Below, piece after piece: positions 8,080 to 16,017 of a DNA stretch of 30,998 nucleotides. Both the position numbers and the translations under genes were made by a program. Under the pieces are notes generated by a model that had not been told where the DNA came from, made no database searches, and worked only from the letters and a program-made list of their open reading frames with translations. Source of the stretch: DASQLQ01 sp035629935 (GTDB lineage Bacteria; Actinomycetota; CADDZG01; WHSQ01); NCBI GenBank assembly GCA_035629935.1, contig DASQLQ010000076.1, positions 1-30,998 of the forward strand. Direction: 5' to 3'. Every line of letters starts with the position of its first letter. The stretch's first letter is position 1.

Positions 8080-10059
8080 ATGGCGGCTGACAGGTGGGCT
8101 GGTCCTTTAGGTATCGCGCTCGTGGTGGCGCTCCTACCGGTTATGCCCGCCTCTTCTGGTCCGTCCGGCTCCGCCACTGTGCAATCGTGCGGAAAGGGGT
8201 CCTGGACCGCCGGCACCGTGGATATCTGCAACGGAGCGGTCATCTATCGCGATTACGTCTACGACGACTACGGTGCCGACACCTCCGATCCGACCGCACC
8301 ATCTACCGGGCTCTTGTCACGCCCGGCCGGAGACGAGCGGTACCCCGAAGGCCAAGAGAACACCGCCGACATCATCGATCTGAAGGTCGGCATCGAGGGA
8401 GACTCTCTCGCCGTGGTGTTCGAGCTCGGGGCTCTCTACAACGCGGACTCGACAGTCGCCGCCGTTGCGATCGACACCGACAACGACACCTCGACCGGCG
8501 GAGGCGAGTGGGAGGGTCTCGGAATCACGAGCGCGGGTTGGGACCAGATCCACAGGTTCGACAAAGGTGATCCGAAGACCAATCTGATCAAGGGATCGAT
8601 CCCGAAGCCCGCCGGAGATACGTGGAGGTTGCAGGCGGTCACGGCCCAGTCGGACGGAACCGTGATGAACGTCGCGTTCCGCGGACCGGACGAGGAGACC
8701 GCGACGGGAACCTGGTGGGACGACAAGCAGGCCGTCGCGCTGAGCGAAGGCGACATCTCGGAGTTCGGCTACGAGGTCGCCGTCGCCGATCTGGAAAGTG
8801 GAGCGACGAAGCTTGCCCAAGACGTCGCCGGTTTCCATCAACGCGTGTACGTGTCGGACTACACGCTGCGAAAGGGCGAGGGCATGAGTTACACGGCCGA
8901 GTTCGGGCGTCACGGAGACTCGGGCGAGGTGTGCGAGCAGGAGTTCCACTTCTTCGGTCGCTATCAGCCCTACGGCATCTACATCCCGGATCAACCCGGC
9001 CCCCACAGCATGCAGTTGGCGCTGCACGGATGTAACGCGAACCACGCGAGCCTCGTCGACCAACCAGGCATGCAGCGGGTGATGGGCGAAGAGCAGAACC
9101 GGGTGGTCGTGGTGCCTCTTGGGCGAGGGCCGCTCGGCTACTACTCGGATATCTCAGAACGAGACGTGCTCGATGTGATGGCCGACGTCGAGAAGACCTA
9201 CGACATCGACACGAAAAAGGTCTATTCGGGCGGGTACTCGATGGGAGGTTACGGCGCCTACCGGATGGCGATGGCATACCCGGATCGCTTTGCGGGAGTG
9301 ATCTCATGGGTTGGGTTCACCGGCGATTGCTACAACGGCACTCCACGCCAGCAGGACCGTGATTGCAAGTCCGGCGCGATCGGCAACGTCATCAATTACG
9401 TGAAGAACCTCCGGCATGTTCCGGCGGCCCTCCTCTACTCGGGTGCCGACGAACTGGTCCACACGCACACCCATCAAGCGATGGCCGCTAAGTTCCGGGC
9501 GAGCTCGCCTCCCTACATCTACTTCCTCCATCCTGCAGCCGAGCACTTCACGCTTGGTCTGACCGATGACTGGCGCAAGGAGGCCGCGTGGACGGCGGAT
9601 CTAACCCTGGTGACGAACCCGGCTCGGGTCTCGTTCCGCACTATGCGGTTCCTCTGGAGTCCCAAGTACGGGATCCGCCACGACCGCGCTTACTGGATCT
9701 CCAAGATCCGCGGCCACCTGGCGAAGAAGTGGATAGACGTGGACCTCACGACCGGTGCTTGCGGTGGCGTCACCGAGGTGACCGAAGAGGGCATAACGGC
9801 GGGACCGGATCCGGTTCCCTGGGAGGGCGAGTATCGGAACCTCCTCGAGTACGACTCCGTGACGAAGAAGAACTCTCTGAGCGGAACCCTAAAGAACGTC
9901 CGGAGGCTCCAGATCGATGCCGAGGACGCTTGCCTCGCGGGGAAGCAGGTCAAGTACGAGATCGAAAGTGACAGCAAAGTTGCGCTGCTCCTTAGCGATG
10001 GCCGCGCTCTGTCACTGGACCAGGGCAGGAACAAAGGGGTCATCCCGGCTCGCAGGTAG
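8080..10059 (+). CDS. Secreted alpha/beta-hydrolase (PHB depolymerase/feruloyl-esterase-like) with N-terminal beta-sandwich domain
   Basis: A 659-residue exported protein. Residues 1-28 form a signal peptide (short charged start, GIALVVALLPVMPAS core). Residues about 45-260 resemble a beta-sandwich, DOMON/carbohydrate-binding-like domain (AVAIDTDNDTSTGGGEWEGLG). The hydrolase domain (about 295-500) has an oxyanion-type LHGCN, nucleophile Ser387 in GYSMGG, probable acid Asp457 (SGADELVH) and His489 (AAEHFTLG): a complete triad. A C-terminal region of about 130 residues is of unknown role. It likely cleaves esters of an extracellular polymer or lipid. The frame opens at ATG 8074, but AAAGGAG ending at 8073 gives better spacing (six bases) to ATG 8080. 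It is divergent from the receiver gene. Confidence 0.82.
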   Translation: MAADRWAGPLGIALVVALLPVMPASSGPSGSATVQSCGKGSWTAGTVDICNGAVIYRDYVYDDYGADTSDPTAPSTGLLSRPAGDERYPEGQENTADIIDLKVGIEGDSLAVVFELGALYNADSTVAAVAIDTDNDTSTGGGEWEGLGITSAGWDQIHRFDKGDPKTNLIKGSIPKPAGDTWRLQAVTAQSDGTVMNVAFRGPDEETATGTWWDDKQAVALSEGDISEFGYEVAVADLESGATKLAQDVAGFHQRVYVSDYTLRKGEGMSYTAEFGRHGDSGEVCEQEFHFFGRYQPYGIYIPDQPGPHSMQLALHGCNANHASLVDQPGMQRVMGEEQNRVVVVPLGRGPLGYYSDISERDVLDVMADVEKTYDIDTKKVYSGGYSMGGYGAYRMAMAYPDRFAGVISWVGFTGDCYNGTPRQQDRDCKSGAIGNVINYVKNLRHVPAALLYSGADELVHTHTHQAMAAKFRASSPPYIYFLHPAAEHFTLGLTDDWRKEAAWTADLTLVTNPARVSFRTMRFLWSPKYGIRHDRAYWISKIRGHLAKKWIDVDLTTGACGGVTEVTEEGITAGPDPVPWEGEYRNLLEYDSVTKKNSLSGTLKNVRRLQIDAEDACLAGKQVKYEIESDSKVALLLSDGRALSLDQGRNKGVIPARR

Positions 10060-10087
10060 GTCGGCTCCGAAACCCTCACGCGATACC

Positions 10088-10093
10088 TAGACT
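10088..10093 (+). promoter_or_regulatory. Candidate -10 element (TAGACT) of the STAND ATPase gene
   Basis: TAGACT ends nine bases before the ATG at 10103, which has no Shine-Dalgarno sequence. The identical hexamer serves the acyl-CoA dehydrogenase operon at 21352-21347 and tRNA-Lys at 12703. Confidence 0.5.
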
Positions 10094-10102
10094 GCTCTGA
10101 GC

Positions 10103-12682
10103 ATGGACCAGTCCGACCGGTACTCCAGCGCGGTCATACGCACCCCCGACCAGCGGCTCCGGGTGTTCATCAGCTCAACTATCAAGGAGCTCGAACCCGA
10201 GCGTGCCGCAGTCAAAGAGGCGATCGAACGTCTGCATCTGATCGCCGTCCTTTTCGAGCTTGGGGCCCGGCCCCATCCCCCGCGTGATCTGTACCGCGCA
10301 TATCTCGAACAGAGCCACATCTTCGTGGGCATCTATTGGGAGAGCTACGGCTGGGTCGCGCCCGAGATGGAGATCTCCGGGCTGGAGGATGAATTCCTGT
10401 CAGCGGGGCGCCATCCGAAGTTGATCTACATAAAGGAGCCGGCCCCAGATCGAGACCCGAGGCTGCGGGAGCTTTTGGAGCGCATCAAGCACACGTCTGA
10501 GGTCTCCTACAAATCGTTCAGCACACCCGCCGAGCTCGCCGCGCTGGTCCAGAACGACATGGCGCTGCTGCTGAGCGAGCGCTTCGAAACGGGGGCCAGC
10601 GAGGTAACGATCGATCTCCGAACCCGTTCGAGCGACATCCCGGTGGTACCTACTGCGCTGGTCGGCCGCGACCGGGAGATGCAGAACGTTTCCTCGCTAC
10701 TCATGACGCAGGGGGTGCGGCTGGTCAGCCTCGTGGGGCCGGGAGGCATCGGAAAGACCCGTCTCGCGATCGAAGTCGCCCATTCTTTGACGGATCGATT
10801 CAACGACGGCGTCCACTTCGCTCCCCTGGCGCTAGTCGTCGATCCTCAGATGGTCCCCGCAGCCATCGCACATGCGATGGGGATACCCGAAGAGGACCGC
10901 CGAAGTTTGAAAGAAGTCTTGACCGCCCGGCTAGCAACGGCCGAGGCGCTGCTGGTTCTGGATAACTTCGAACAGATCGTCGAGGCAGCGCCCGTAGTTG
11001 CCGATCTGCTCTCGGCGGCTCCGTTGTTGAAAGTCTTGGTCACCAGTCGAGCCGTGCTGCGACTGCGCGGGGAATTCGAGTTCCCGGTTCAGCCGCTAAG
11101 CCTTCCGCGACGAGGTGAGGATGACGGCAACGCTACGGAATCGGCCGCGGTCCAGCTATTCCTGGAGCGGGCTTCATCAGCAAATCCGAACCTCGAACTC
11201 GACGAAGTGAGCACCGCAGCGATCGTCGAGATCTGTCGGCGCTTAGACGGACTGCCTCTCGCGATCGAACTTGCTGCTGCACGGATACGGATCCTGACAC
11301 CACAGCAATTACTCGAGCGCTTGAGCAGTCGCTTCGAGGTCTTGACCGGCGGCTACCGGGACCTCCCTGCGCGCCAACAGACGTTGAGGAGCGCGATCGA
11401 TTGGAGCTACGAACTTCTCGACCAGGACGAACGAACACTGTTCGCTCGGCTCGCGGTATTCGTCGGTGGCCGATCCCTGGATGCTGTCGAGCACGTCTGC
11501 GATCCAGATCACGACATAGATGTGCTCACGGTGGCGACCTCACTAGTGGACAAGAGCCTGCTCCGCCAAGTGGAATCACCCGACGGCGAGCCACGCTTCA
11601 CGATGCTAGAGACCCTTCACGAATATGCCCTGGAGCAGCTGAGGACCAGCGGGGAAGAACGGCGCATCCGTTCTCTGCATGCGAAGTACTTCCTCGTACT
11701 AGCTGAAGGTGCGAAAGCAGAGTTGCGGGGGCCGAATCAGGCCAAGTGGCTCCAAGCCCTTCATACGGACCACGACAATCTGCACGCGGCGTTGGCTTGG
11801 AGCGCCGAACAAGAAGATGCCAACCCCTTCCTCCGCCTCGTCTATGCGATGTGGAACTTCTGGACCGTTCGTGCCTATCTGATCGAAGCGAAGGGCTGGG
11901 CCGAGAAGGTCTCGTCGATGGCGCACAAAGGCGCTCCGGAGTACGCCGCGCGTGGGTTGTTCGCCGCAGGAGAGATCGCGCACGCGACGGCGGACCCGCT
12001 CAACGCCGAGTCCTACTACCTCTCGGCGCTCGCGATCGCACACAAGGCCAAGGATCGCGAAGGGATCGCAACACTAAAGAACGTCCTTGGTCACCTCTCC
12101 TTCGAACGGAGTGACATTTCGGAGGCCCGGGTTCTGTACGAGCAAGCGCTCGAGCTGTTTGTCGAACTCAATGACACTCAGGGCAAGGCTCAGGCATTGA
12201 AGAACCTCGGTCGCGTTGCAGCGGTGGAGAAAGACTGGAACCGATCGATAGCGCTGCTCGAAGAATCGATGAAAGCCTTCGAGGAAGAAGGGGATCAACA
12301 GGGAGTGGCGCGCTCGTTTCTCAACCTGGGGGTCACTCATCGTGAAGCCGGCAACCCGAAGGACGCCGGCCTGTACATAAAGGAGAGCACCCGGCTGTGG
12401 AATCAGCTCGGGGGCAAATGGGACCTGATCGAGTGCGTGGAGGATTGGGCGGCGAACGAGACTCTGCGGCAGAACGACGTCGAGGCGGCGAGAGCTTTCG
12501 GTACGGCCGAGAGGGCCCGCGAGAGGATCGGTGTGCCGCTCTGGTTCTTCGAAGAGAATCTGTTGCGCCCCTACTGGGAGCAACTGAGGAAACGGTTGGG
12601 CTCGGTGAAGTTCAACGAGCTGCACCAGGAGGGCAGGGGGCTCGACCTGCAGGTGGCGATAGACCGGATCCTTGCGGAGTAA
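10103..12682 (+). CDS. STAND-type ATPase: DUF4062 + NB-ARC + TPR repeats
   Basis: An 859-residue cytosolic protein. Residues about 19-105 match DUF4062 (LRVFISSTIKELEPERAAV, later GIYWESYGWV). Residues about 184-480 form an NB-ARC/STAND ATPase: Walker A GPGGIGKT (212-219), Walker B LLVLDNFE (283-290), sensor LVTSR (312-316), and GLPLAIELAAAR (about 379-390), the characteristic STAND GxP motif. After a winged-helix-like part, residues about 560-800 are helical TPR-like repeats. STAND proteins switch by ligand-driven oligomerisation; some defend against phage, others regulate genes. No HTH, nuclease or protease domain is visible, so output would have to come through DUF4062 or a partner. Starts at ATG 10103 behind TAGACT-N9. 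It is followed by a hairpin and by tRNA-Lys with its islet. Domain calls are firm; the role is open. Confidence 0.87.
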   Translation: MDQSDRYSSAVIRTPDQRLRVFISSTIKELEPERAAVKEAIERLHLIAVLFELGARPHPPRDLYRAYLEQSHIFVGIYWESYGWVAPEMEISGLEDEFLSAGRHPKLIYIKEPAPDRDPRLRELLERIKHTSEVSYKSFSTPAELAALVQNDMALLLSERFETGASEVTIDLRTRSSDIPVVPTALVGRDREMQNVSSLLMTQGVRLVSLVGPGGIGKTRLAIEVAHSLTDRFNDGVHFAPLALVVDPQMVPAAIAHAMGIPEEDRRSLKEVLTARLATAEALLVLDNFEQIVEAAPVVADLLSAAPLLKVLVTSRAVLRLRGEFEFPVQPLSLPRRGEDDGNATESAAVQLFLERASSANPNLELDEVSTAAIVEICRRLDGLPLAIELAAARIRILTPQQLLERLSSRFEVLTGGYRDLPARQQTLRSAIDWSYELLDQDERTLFARLAVFVGGRSLDAVEHVCDPDHDIDVLTVATSLVDKSLLRQVESPDGEPRFTMLETLHEYALEQLRTSGEERRIRSLHAKYFLVLAEGAKAELRGPNQAKWLQALHTDHDNLHAALAWSAEQEDANPFLRLVYAMWNFWTVRAYLIEAKGWAEKVSSMAHKGAPEYAARGLFAAGEIAHATADPLNAESYYLSALAIAHKAKDREGIATLKNVLGHLSFERSDISEARVLYEQALELFVELNDTQGKAQALKNLGRVAAVEKDWNRSIALLEESMKAFEEEGDQQGVARSFLNLGVTHREAGNPKDAGLYIKESTRLWNQLGGKWDLIECVEDWAANETLRQNDVEAARAFGTAERARERIGVPLWFFEENLLRPYWEQLRKRLGSVKFNELHQEGRGLDLQVAIDRILAE

Positions 12683-12684
12683 AC

Positions 12685-12700
12685 GGGGGGAGAACCCCTC
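12685..12700 (+). terminator. Possible hairpin after the STAND ATPase gene
   Basis: GGGGGG-AGAA-CCCCTC can form a six-pair stem (one G-U) with a tetraloop two bases after the TAA at 12680-12682. No U-tract follows, so intrinsic termination would be weak. Confidence 0.35.
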
Positions 12701-12702
12701 GT

Positions 12703-12708
12703 TAGACT
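12703..12708 (+). promoter_or_regulatory. Candidate -10 element (TAGACT) of tRNA-Lys
   Basis: TAGACT lies eight bases before the tRNA 5' end and is identical to the hexamers at 10088 and 21352-21347. Confidence 0.45.
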
Positions 12709-12716
12709 CCCCCGGC

Positions 12717-12789
12717 GGGTCGCTAGCTCAATTGGCAGAGCAACGGACTCTTAATCCGTAGGTTCAGGGTTCGATTCCCTGGCGACCCA
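12717..12789 (+). tRNA. tRNA-Lys (anticodon CTT)
   Basis: Cloverleaf of 73 bases: acceptor GGGTCGC (12717-12723) with GCGACCC (12782-12788), discriminator A12789, D-stem GCTC/GAGC, anticodon stem ACGGA/TCCGT with loop CTCTTAA (anticodon CTT), T-arm CAGGG-TTCGATT-CCCTG. CCA is not encoded. Its 3' part is duplicated at 12910 and 15753, marking it as an integration target. Confidence 0.97.
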
Positions 12790-12791
12790 CC
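12747..12791 (+). repeat. Outer left direct repeat (att-like, inside tRNA-Lys)
   Basis: 45 bp from the anticodon loop to two bases past the tRNA 3' end, identical to 15753-15797. Identity stops one base outside at each side, as expected of a recombination core. Confidence 0.85.
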
Positions 12792-12909
12792 CTTAAAGCG
12801 CAGGTCAGAGGCACCATCGGTCGTTCCTCAAGTTATTCGTTCCCAGAAAGAACCCACACGAGCGCGTTACCAATGCGCACTGATGCGAAGTATTGAGAAC
12901 TCCCGACCT

Positions 12910-12953
12910 ACGGATTCTTTATCCGTAGGTTCAGGGTTCGATTCCCTGGCGAC
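12910..12953 (+). repeat. Internal degenerate copy of the tRNA-Lys 3' half
   Basis: 44 bp matching 12743-12786 with two substitutions, both in the anticodon loop; the 33 bases 12921-12953 are identical. The acceptor end diverges after GCGAC, so it cannot make a tRNA. It suggests a second, older integration event. Confidence 0.85.
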
Positions 12954-12971
12954 TCTCTCAGCCCCCACTTC

Positions 12972-15389
12972 TTAGGGCTCGCAGCTGTGCTCGGAGTTCG
13001 AGCCCGGCCCACCAGAACAGGAATTGACCCCAATGCCTCCGAAGAGTTGATCATCACCGGGCCCGCCCTTGAGGTCGTCGTTTCCTTCCTGTCCGTAGAG
13101 CACGTCATTGCCTGAGTTTCCTTCGGCGATGTCGTTGCCCCGCCCGAGGTAGATCACGTCGTGTCCGCTGCTGCCTTCGACCGTGTCTGTGCCGGGGCCA
13201 CCGCGGATCTCATCGGCGCCCTGGCCGCCGATCGCATGGTCATCGCCGGCGCCGAGCCAGATGATGTCATTTCCTCCACCACCTCTGACTTCGTCGTTCC
13301 CGCGCTTGGCACAGATCAAGTCGGCCTCATCGGTGCCCACCAACTCGTCGTCTGCGTTGGTTCCAACCACGAGGTTCAGTCCCAACTCGCGGGCGGCGGC
13401 CGAACAGCTCGGTGGAGGTGCAGGGTTCTCTGCGGGTGGTGGGTTGGATGCAGGCGGCTCCGGTGATGGGTTGGTGCTCGGCTGCGGATCGGGGCGGGAT
13501 CCACCTCTACCACCGCTCCGACCACCGCGTTGATCCGCCGAGCAACCGTTCTCGTCGACGGTGGCGCCCTCTGCGGTGCCGGGGCAGTCGTCGTTAGCAC
13601 CTAGGACGAGGTCTTTGTCGTCGTCTCGTTGATCCGCCGAGCAACCGTTCTCGTCGACGGTGGCGCCCTCTGCGGTGCCGGGGCAGTCGTCGGTGCCGTT
13701 CTCGACCTCGTCTTCGTCGTCGTCCGAGACCGCGGGTGGGGAAGCACACAACGAGAACTCGCTCGTGTCCGTCGGTACATCGCTCGCGAGGCGGGTTGCG
13801 GTGGCGGAGATCTTGTCATCGGCCTGTCGGCCCTCGAGGACCTCGGAGAAGGAAGCATCGCCGTTCGAGTCCGTGGTGACCTCCACTGCTTCGAGGAATG
13901 TCTGGCCCTCGCCGTAACCAGAGGGATCGCACGAGGAGTTGGCGAAGAGCTCTATGCGAAACGAACTGCTCGGGTTGCTGTTGAGCGTCCCGGTGACGGG
14001 AGACGGCACCGCTCCTGGAACGGTTACGACCGGGAAGTTCTGTAGATTGTTGGACCCTGTGTCCGGGTCTTGAGCGTCGTTGGCGGTGAACCCGTCGATG
14101 TTGAGATCGATCCCGAGAGCGGAGTTCGAGAAGATCGAGTTTCCTAGGATCGCGTTGCCGGCGCCACCAAAGGCCACACCAACACCTCTTGATCCGTTGT
14201 ACGCGATGACGTTGCCCGCCCCCGTGGCGAGCCCGCCGACCGCGTTGTCGCCGCCAAAGACGTGAACGCCGAGTGAGTTGGGGACGGCGGCGGTGCCGGC
14301 GGCGTTGGTCCCGATGAGGTTGCCCTGGAGCGAGTTCCCGCTCCCCCCGATAGTCACCGCGCCATCGTTCCCGGAAATGACGTTACCCGCCCCCGCACCG
14401 GTCCCCCCGACCGTGTTGCTCGGAGCCTGGATGTCAACGCCCGTGGAGTTCGGGAGAGCGGCTGTTCCGGCCGCGTTGGTGCCGATGAGGTTGCCTTGGA
14501 GCGAGTTCCCGGTCGCCCCGCCGCCCTCGATTTCCACGCCCTGATTCTGGTTCCCGGAGATGACGTTACCCGCCCCCGCGCCAGGCCCCCCGACCGTGTT
14601 GCTCGGAGCCCCGTCGATGAAAACACCCCTCCAGTTATAGAGAGCGGCGGTTCCGGCCGCGTTTGTCCCGATGAGGTTGCCCTGGAGCGAGTTTCCGGTG
14701 GCCCCGCTTCCCGAGATGCGCACCCCGTAACCGCTGTTCCCGGAGATGAGGTTACGCGCCCCCGCGCCGGACCCTCCGACGGTGTTGTTCGGCCCGCTGA
14801 TGAAAACACCGACGTAGTTCGAGAGGTCGTCGGTTCCCGCCGCGTTGGTCCCGATGCGATTGCCCTGGATCGAGTTCCCTCCCGAGCCCTCGAGCCGTAT
14901 CCCAGATTCGAAGGACGAGTCAAAGCGGTTGATCACCAGCCCTCGGATCGTGCTCGCTCCGCCACTGATGCGAAGGGCGGGGACGCCGGTACCGCCGTCG
15001 CCGCTCAGTACTATCAAGAGGTTGGCATTGGAACCCTGCGTCAAGGTGTTCACGCTCGCTCCCGGCTCCGTGTAGCCGTCAATCACGACCGGTTGGGTGA
15101 TGGTGGGAAGGGCTGTCGACGGTTGGATGGTGTGGGGGCCGTCTCCCGGGATGTTGAAGTTGATCGTGTCGGTTCCGGGCGAGGCGTTCGATTCCTGTAT
15201 GGCGGCCCGCAAGGTGCACTCGGGGGCGGAACCGACCAGTGGGCCCGTCGTCGCGCAAACGCCATTCGGTACAACCGCGTCGGGGGCGTTGCCGGTGGAG
15301 TTCACCACGAATGTTGTCTGGGCTTGCGCTGGTAGCGCAGCGATCGGGATAAGCGCCACTGCGATCGTGATGGCAAGAGCCATCCGCAT
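12972..15389 (-). CDS. Secreted right-handed beta-helix protein with TSP3-like and RTX calcium-binding repeats
   Basis: An 805-residue surface or secreted protein. A signal peptide (MRMALAITIAVALIPIAALP, cleavage near AQA-QT) is followed by a CSLREA-like start (CTLRAAIQESNA), then a parallel beta-helix built from repeats of about 57-62 residues containing NSLQGNLIGTNAAGT and GAGNVISGN. Further on are a Ca-binding Asp-rich TSP3-like pair (DDCPGTAEGATVDENGCS twice, 33-residue period), a Pro-rich spacer and about ten RTX nonapeptides (GGxGxDxxx; e.g. GNDIIWLGAGDD). Such proteins are adhesin-like or carbohydrate-binding; no catalytic residues could be named. The frame is open to 15518 (TTG), but the ATG at 15389 begins the signal peptide and has GGAG nine to ten bases upstream. 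It is the only gene of the tRNA-Lys islet. Confidence 0.85.
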   Translation of the reverse strand: MRMALAITIAVALIPIAALPAQAQTTFVVNSTGNAPDAVVPNGVCATTGPLVGSAPECTLRAAIQESNASPGTDTINFNIPGDGPHTIQPSTALPTITQPVVIDGYTEPGASVNTLTQGSNANLLIVLSGDGGTGVPALRISGGASTIRGLVINRFDSSFESGIRLEGSGGNSIQGNRIGTNAAGTDDLSNYVGVFISGPNNTVGGSGAGARNLISGNSGYGVRISGSGATGNSLQGNLIGTNAAGTAALYNWRGVFIDGAPSNTVGGPGAGAGNVISGNQNQGVEIEGGGATGNSLQGNLIGTNAAGTAALPNSTGVDIQAPSNTVGGTGAGAGNVISGNDGAVTIGGSGNSLQGNLIGTNAAGTAAVPNSLGVHVFGGDNAVGGLATGAGNVIAYNGSRGVGVAFGGAGNAILGNSIFSNSALGIDLNIDGFTANDAQDPDTGSNNLQNFPVVTVPGAVPSPVTGTLNSNPSSSFRIELFANSSCDPSGYGEGQTFLEAVEVTTDSNGDASFSEVLEGRQADDKISATATRLASDVPTDTSEFSLCASPPAVSDDDEDEVENGTDDCPGTAEGATVDENGCSADQRDDDKDLVLGANDDCPGTAEGATVDENGCSADQRGGRSGGRGGSRPDPQPSTNPSPEPPASNPPPAENPAPPPSCSAAARELGLNLVVGTNADDELVGTDEADLICAKRGNDEVRGGGGNDIIWLGAGDDHAIGGQGADEIRGGPGTDTVEGSSGHDVIYLGRGNDIAEGNSGNDVLYGQEGNDDLKGGPGDDQLFGGIGVNSCSGGPGSNSEHSCEP
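13528..13692. repeat. Perfect 66-bp tandem repeat, 99-bp period
   Basis: 13528-13593 and 13627-13692 are identical; each encodes a TSP3-like calcium loop. The 99-bp period keeps the frame (33 residues), and perfect DNA identity suggests recent duplication or gene conversion. Confidence 0.9.
14283..14884. repeat. Four beta-helix coding repeats
   Basis: Near-identical segments encoding IGTNAAGT have their Asn codon at 14304, 14475, 14661 and 14844 (spacings 171, 186 and 183 bp, all in frame). They are coding repeats of the beta-helix, not a CRISPR array. Confidence 0.85.
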
Positions 15390-15752
15390 GAAGAGTTTGC
15401 TCCGAACGCAATCAACTGCAGCAGTCAAAAGATGCCCGCCCCCTCCTAGCAAATCAGCGGCATGAAACTGGAACCGATGCCGCTGAGCCCTGGCCCTCTC
15501 GCTAACGTCTTTGGGCAACGTACAGATGGGAAGGTCCCGAACCTATGGCCCTAAATGCACAGATTTTGTGACTACGCGCGAATGGTTCTTTCTAGTCAGA
15601 AAACGGACATAGCAGACCAACCAAAAGGCCCACGAAAAACCCGCGAGACAACGGAAAATGATGCTGAACGATGCGAAACAACGATCAATGAAATGCCTGC
15701 TCAGGAAAGCGTTTCACGCGAATGCGCAGGTCACGGGTTCGCGCTGAGTCAA
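15390..15752. other. Noncoding stretch of the islet
   Basis: Upstream region of the beta-helix gene and the islet right arm. The frame of that gene stays open to 15518 but shows no protein-like signature there. From about 15550 to 15720 the sequence is visibly richer in A (runs such as GAAAAC, AAAAGG) than its surroundings. On the minus strand TTGACT near 15425 could be a -35; no paired -10 was convincing. I see no gene or RNA in it. Confidence 0.5.
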
Positions 15753-15797
15753 ACTCTTAATCCGTAGGTTCAGGGTTCGATTCCCTGGCGACCCACC
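15753..15797 (+). repeat. Outer right direct repeat (att-like copy of tRNA-Lys 3' half)
   Basis: Identical to 12747-12791 for 45 bp. It lacks the tRNA 5' half, so it makes no tRNA; it probably marks the original chromosomal 3' end displaced by integration. Confidence 0.85.
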
Positions 15798-15807
15798 AAC
15801 ATCGTAG

Positions 15808-16017
15808 CTAGACAGCAAGGTACTCGGCGGATGAAGATGGCGGCGGAATTGGTTCCCCGTGCTCGCGCAGACTATCGATATGCATCTGAATGGCCTCTCG
15901 CATAAGCGAACGGACCTCTTCGATCGTCTCCCCTGCCGCAACACACCCTGGAAGGTCGGGTGAGTAGGCGGAATAGGAACCCTCAGAATTCTCAATGATG
16001 ACCAGGTATTCGCTCAC
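15808..16017 (-). CDS. hicB: HicB-family antitoxin, short form
   Basis: A 69-residue protein with the HicB partial-RNase-H fold: EYLVIIENSEGSYSAYSPDLPGC, then ETIEEVRSLMREAI and the closing GEPIPPP. In type II HicAB systems HicB binds and blocks the mRNA-cleaving HicA toxin. It is short, lacking the C-terminal HTH or ribbon-helix-helix DNA-binding domain that many HicB proteins carry, so autoregulation is doubtful. The frame opens further upstream, but the GTG at 16017 begins the HicB sequence and overlaps the TGA of the hicA remnant by four bases (GTGA), the usual hicA-hicB arrangement. Because hicA is truncated, the antitoxin probably has no local partner. Confidence 0.82.
   Translation of the reverse strand: MSEYLVIIENSEGSYSAYSPDLPGCVAAGETIEEVRSLMREAIQMHIDSLREHGEPIPPPSSSAEYLAV

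Larger units (their letters stand above)
12747..15797. mobile_element. tRNA-Lys-bordered islet without visible integrase
   Basis: The 45 bases covering the anticodon-to-3' end of tRNA-Lys plus two bases (12747-12791) recur perfectly at 15753-15797, and a 44-base copy with two mismatches lies at 12910-12953. Direct copies of a tRNA 3' half are the usual footprint of tyrosine-recombinase integration. The first interval (12792-12909) holds no gene; the second (12954-15752) holds only the beta-helix/RTX gene on the minus strand and a noncoding stretch. No integrase, excisionase or relaxase is inside, so the element is either a remnant or was moved in trans. GCGCAGGTCA occurs close to both outer repeats (12798 and 15724). 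Confidence 0.65.

Noticed and set aside
8317..9063. Minus-strand ORF of 248 codons
   Set aside because: Antisense to the secreted esterase, whose plus-strand frame has a signal peptide and catalytic triad; no domain seen in the minus frame.
12908..13108. Minus-strand ORF ending in PGNRTLNLRIKNP
   Set aside because: The tail is the antisense translation of the tRNA-Lys copy at 12910, a well-known spurious protein type; the rest is antisense or out of frame with the RTX gene.
14283..14884. Regularly spaced repeats resembling a CRISPR array
   Set aside because: Spacing is 171-186 bp, always in frame, and the units encode beta-helix turns; there are no unique spacers or cas genes.
15390..15518. 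Upstream extension of the beta-helix protein to a TTG
   Set aside because: It would place 43 polar residues before an obvious signal peptide; the ATG at 15389 is the better start.
15714..15995. Minus-strand ORF of 93 codons containing PGNRTLNLRIK
   Set aside because: Again antisense of the tRNA-Lys copy fused by chance to an out-of-frame reading of hicB.
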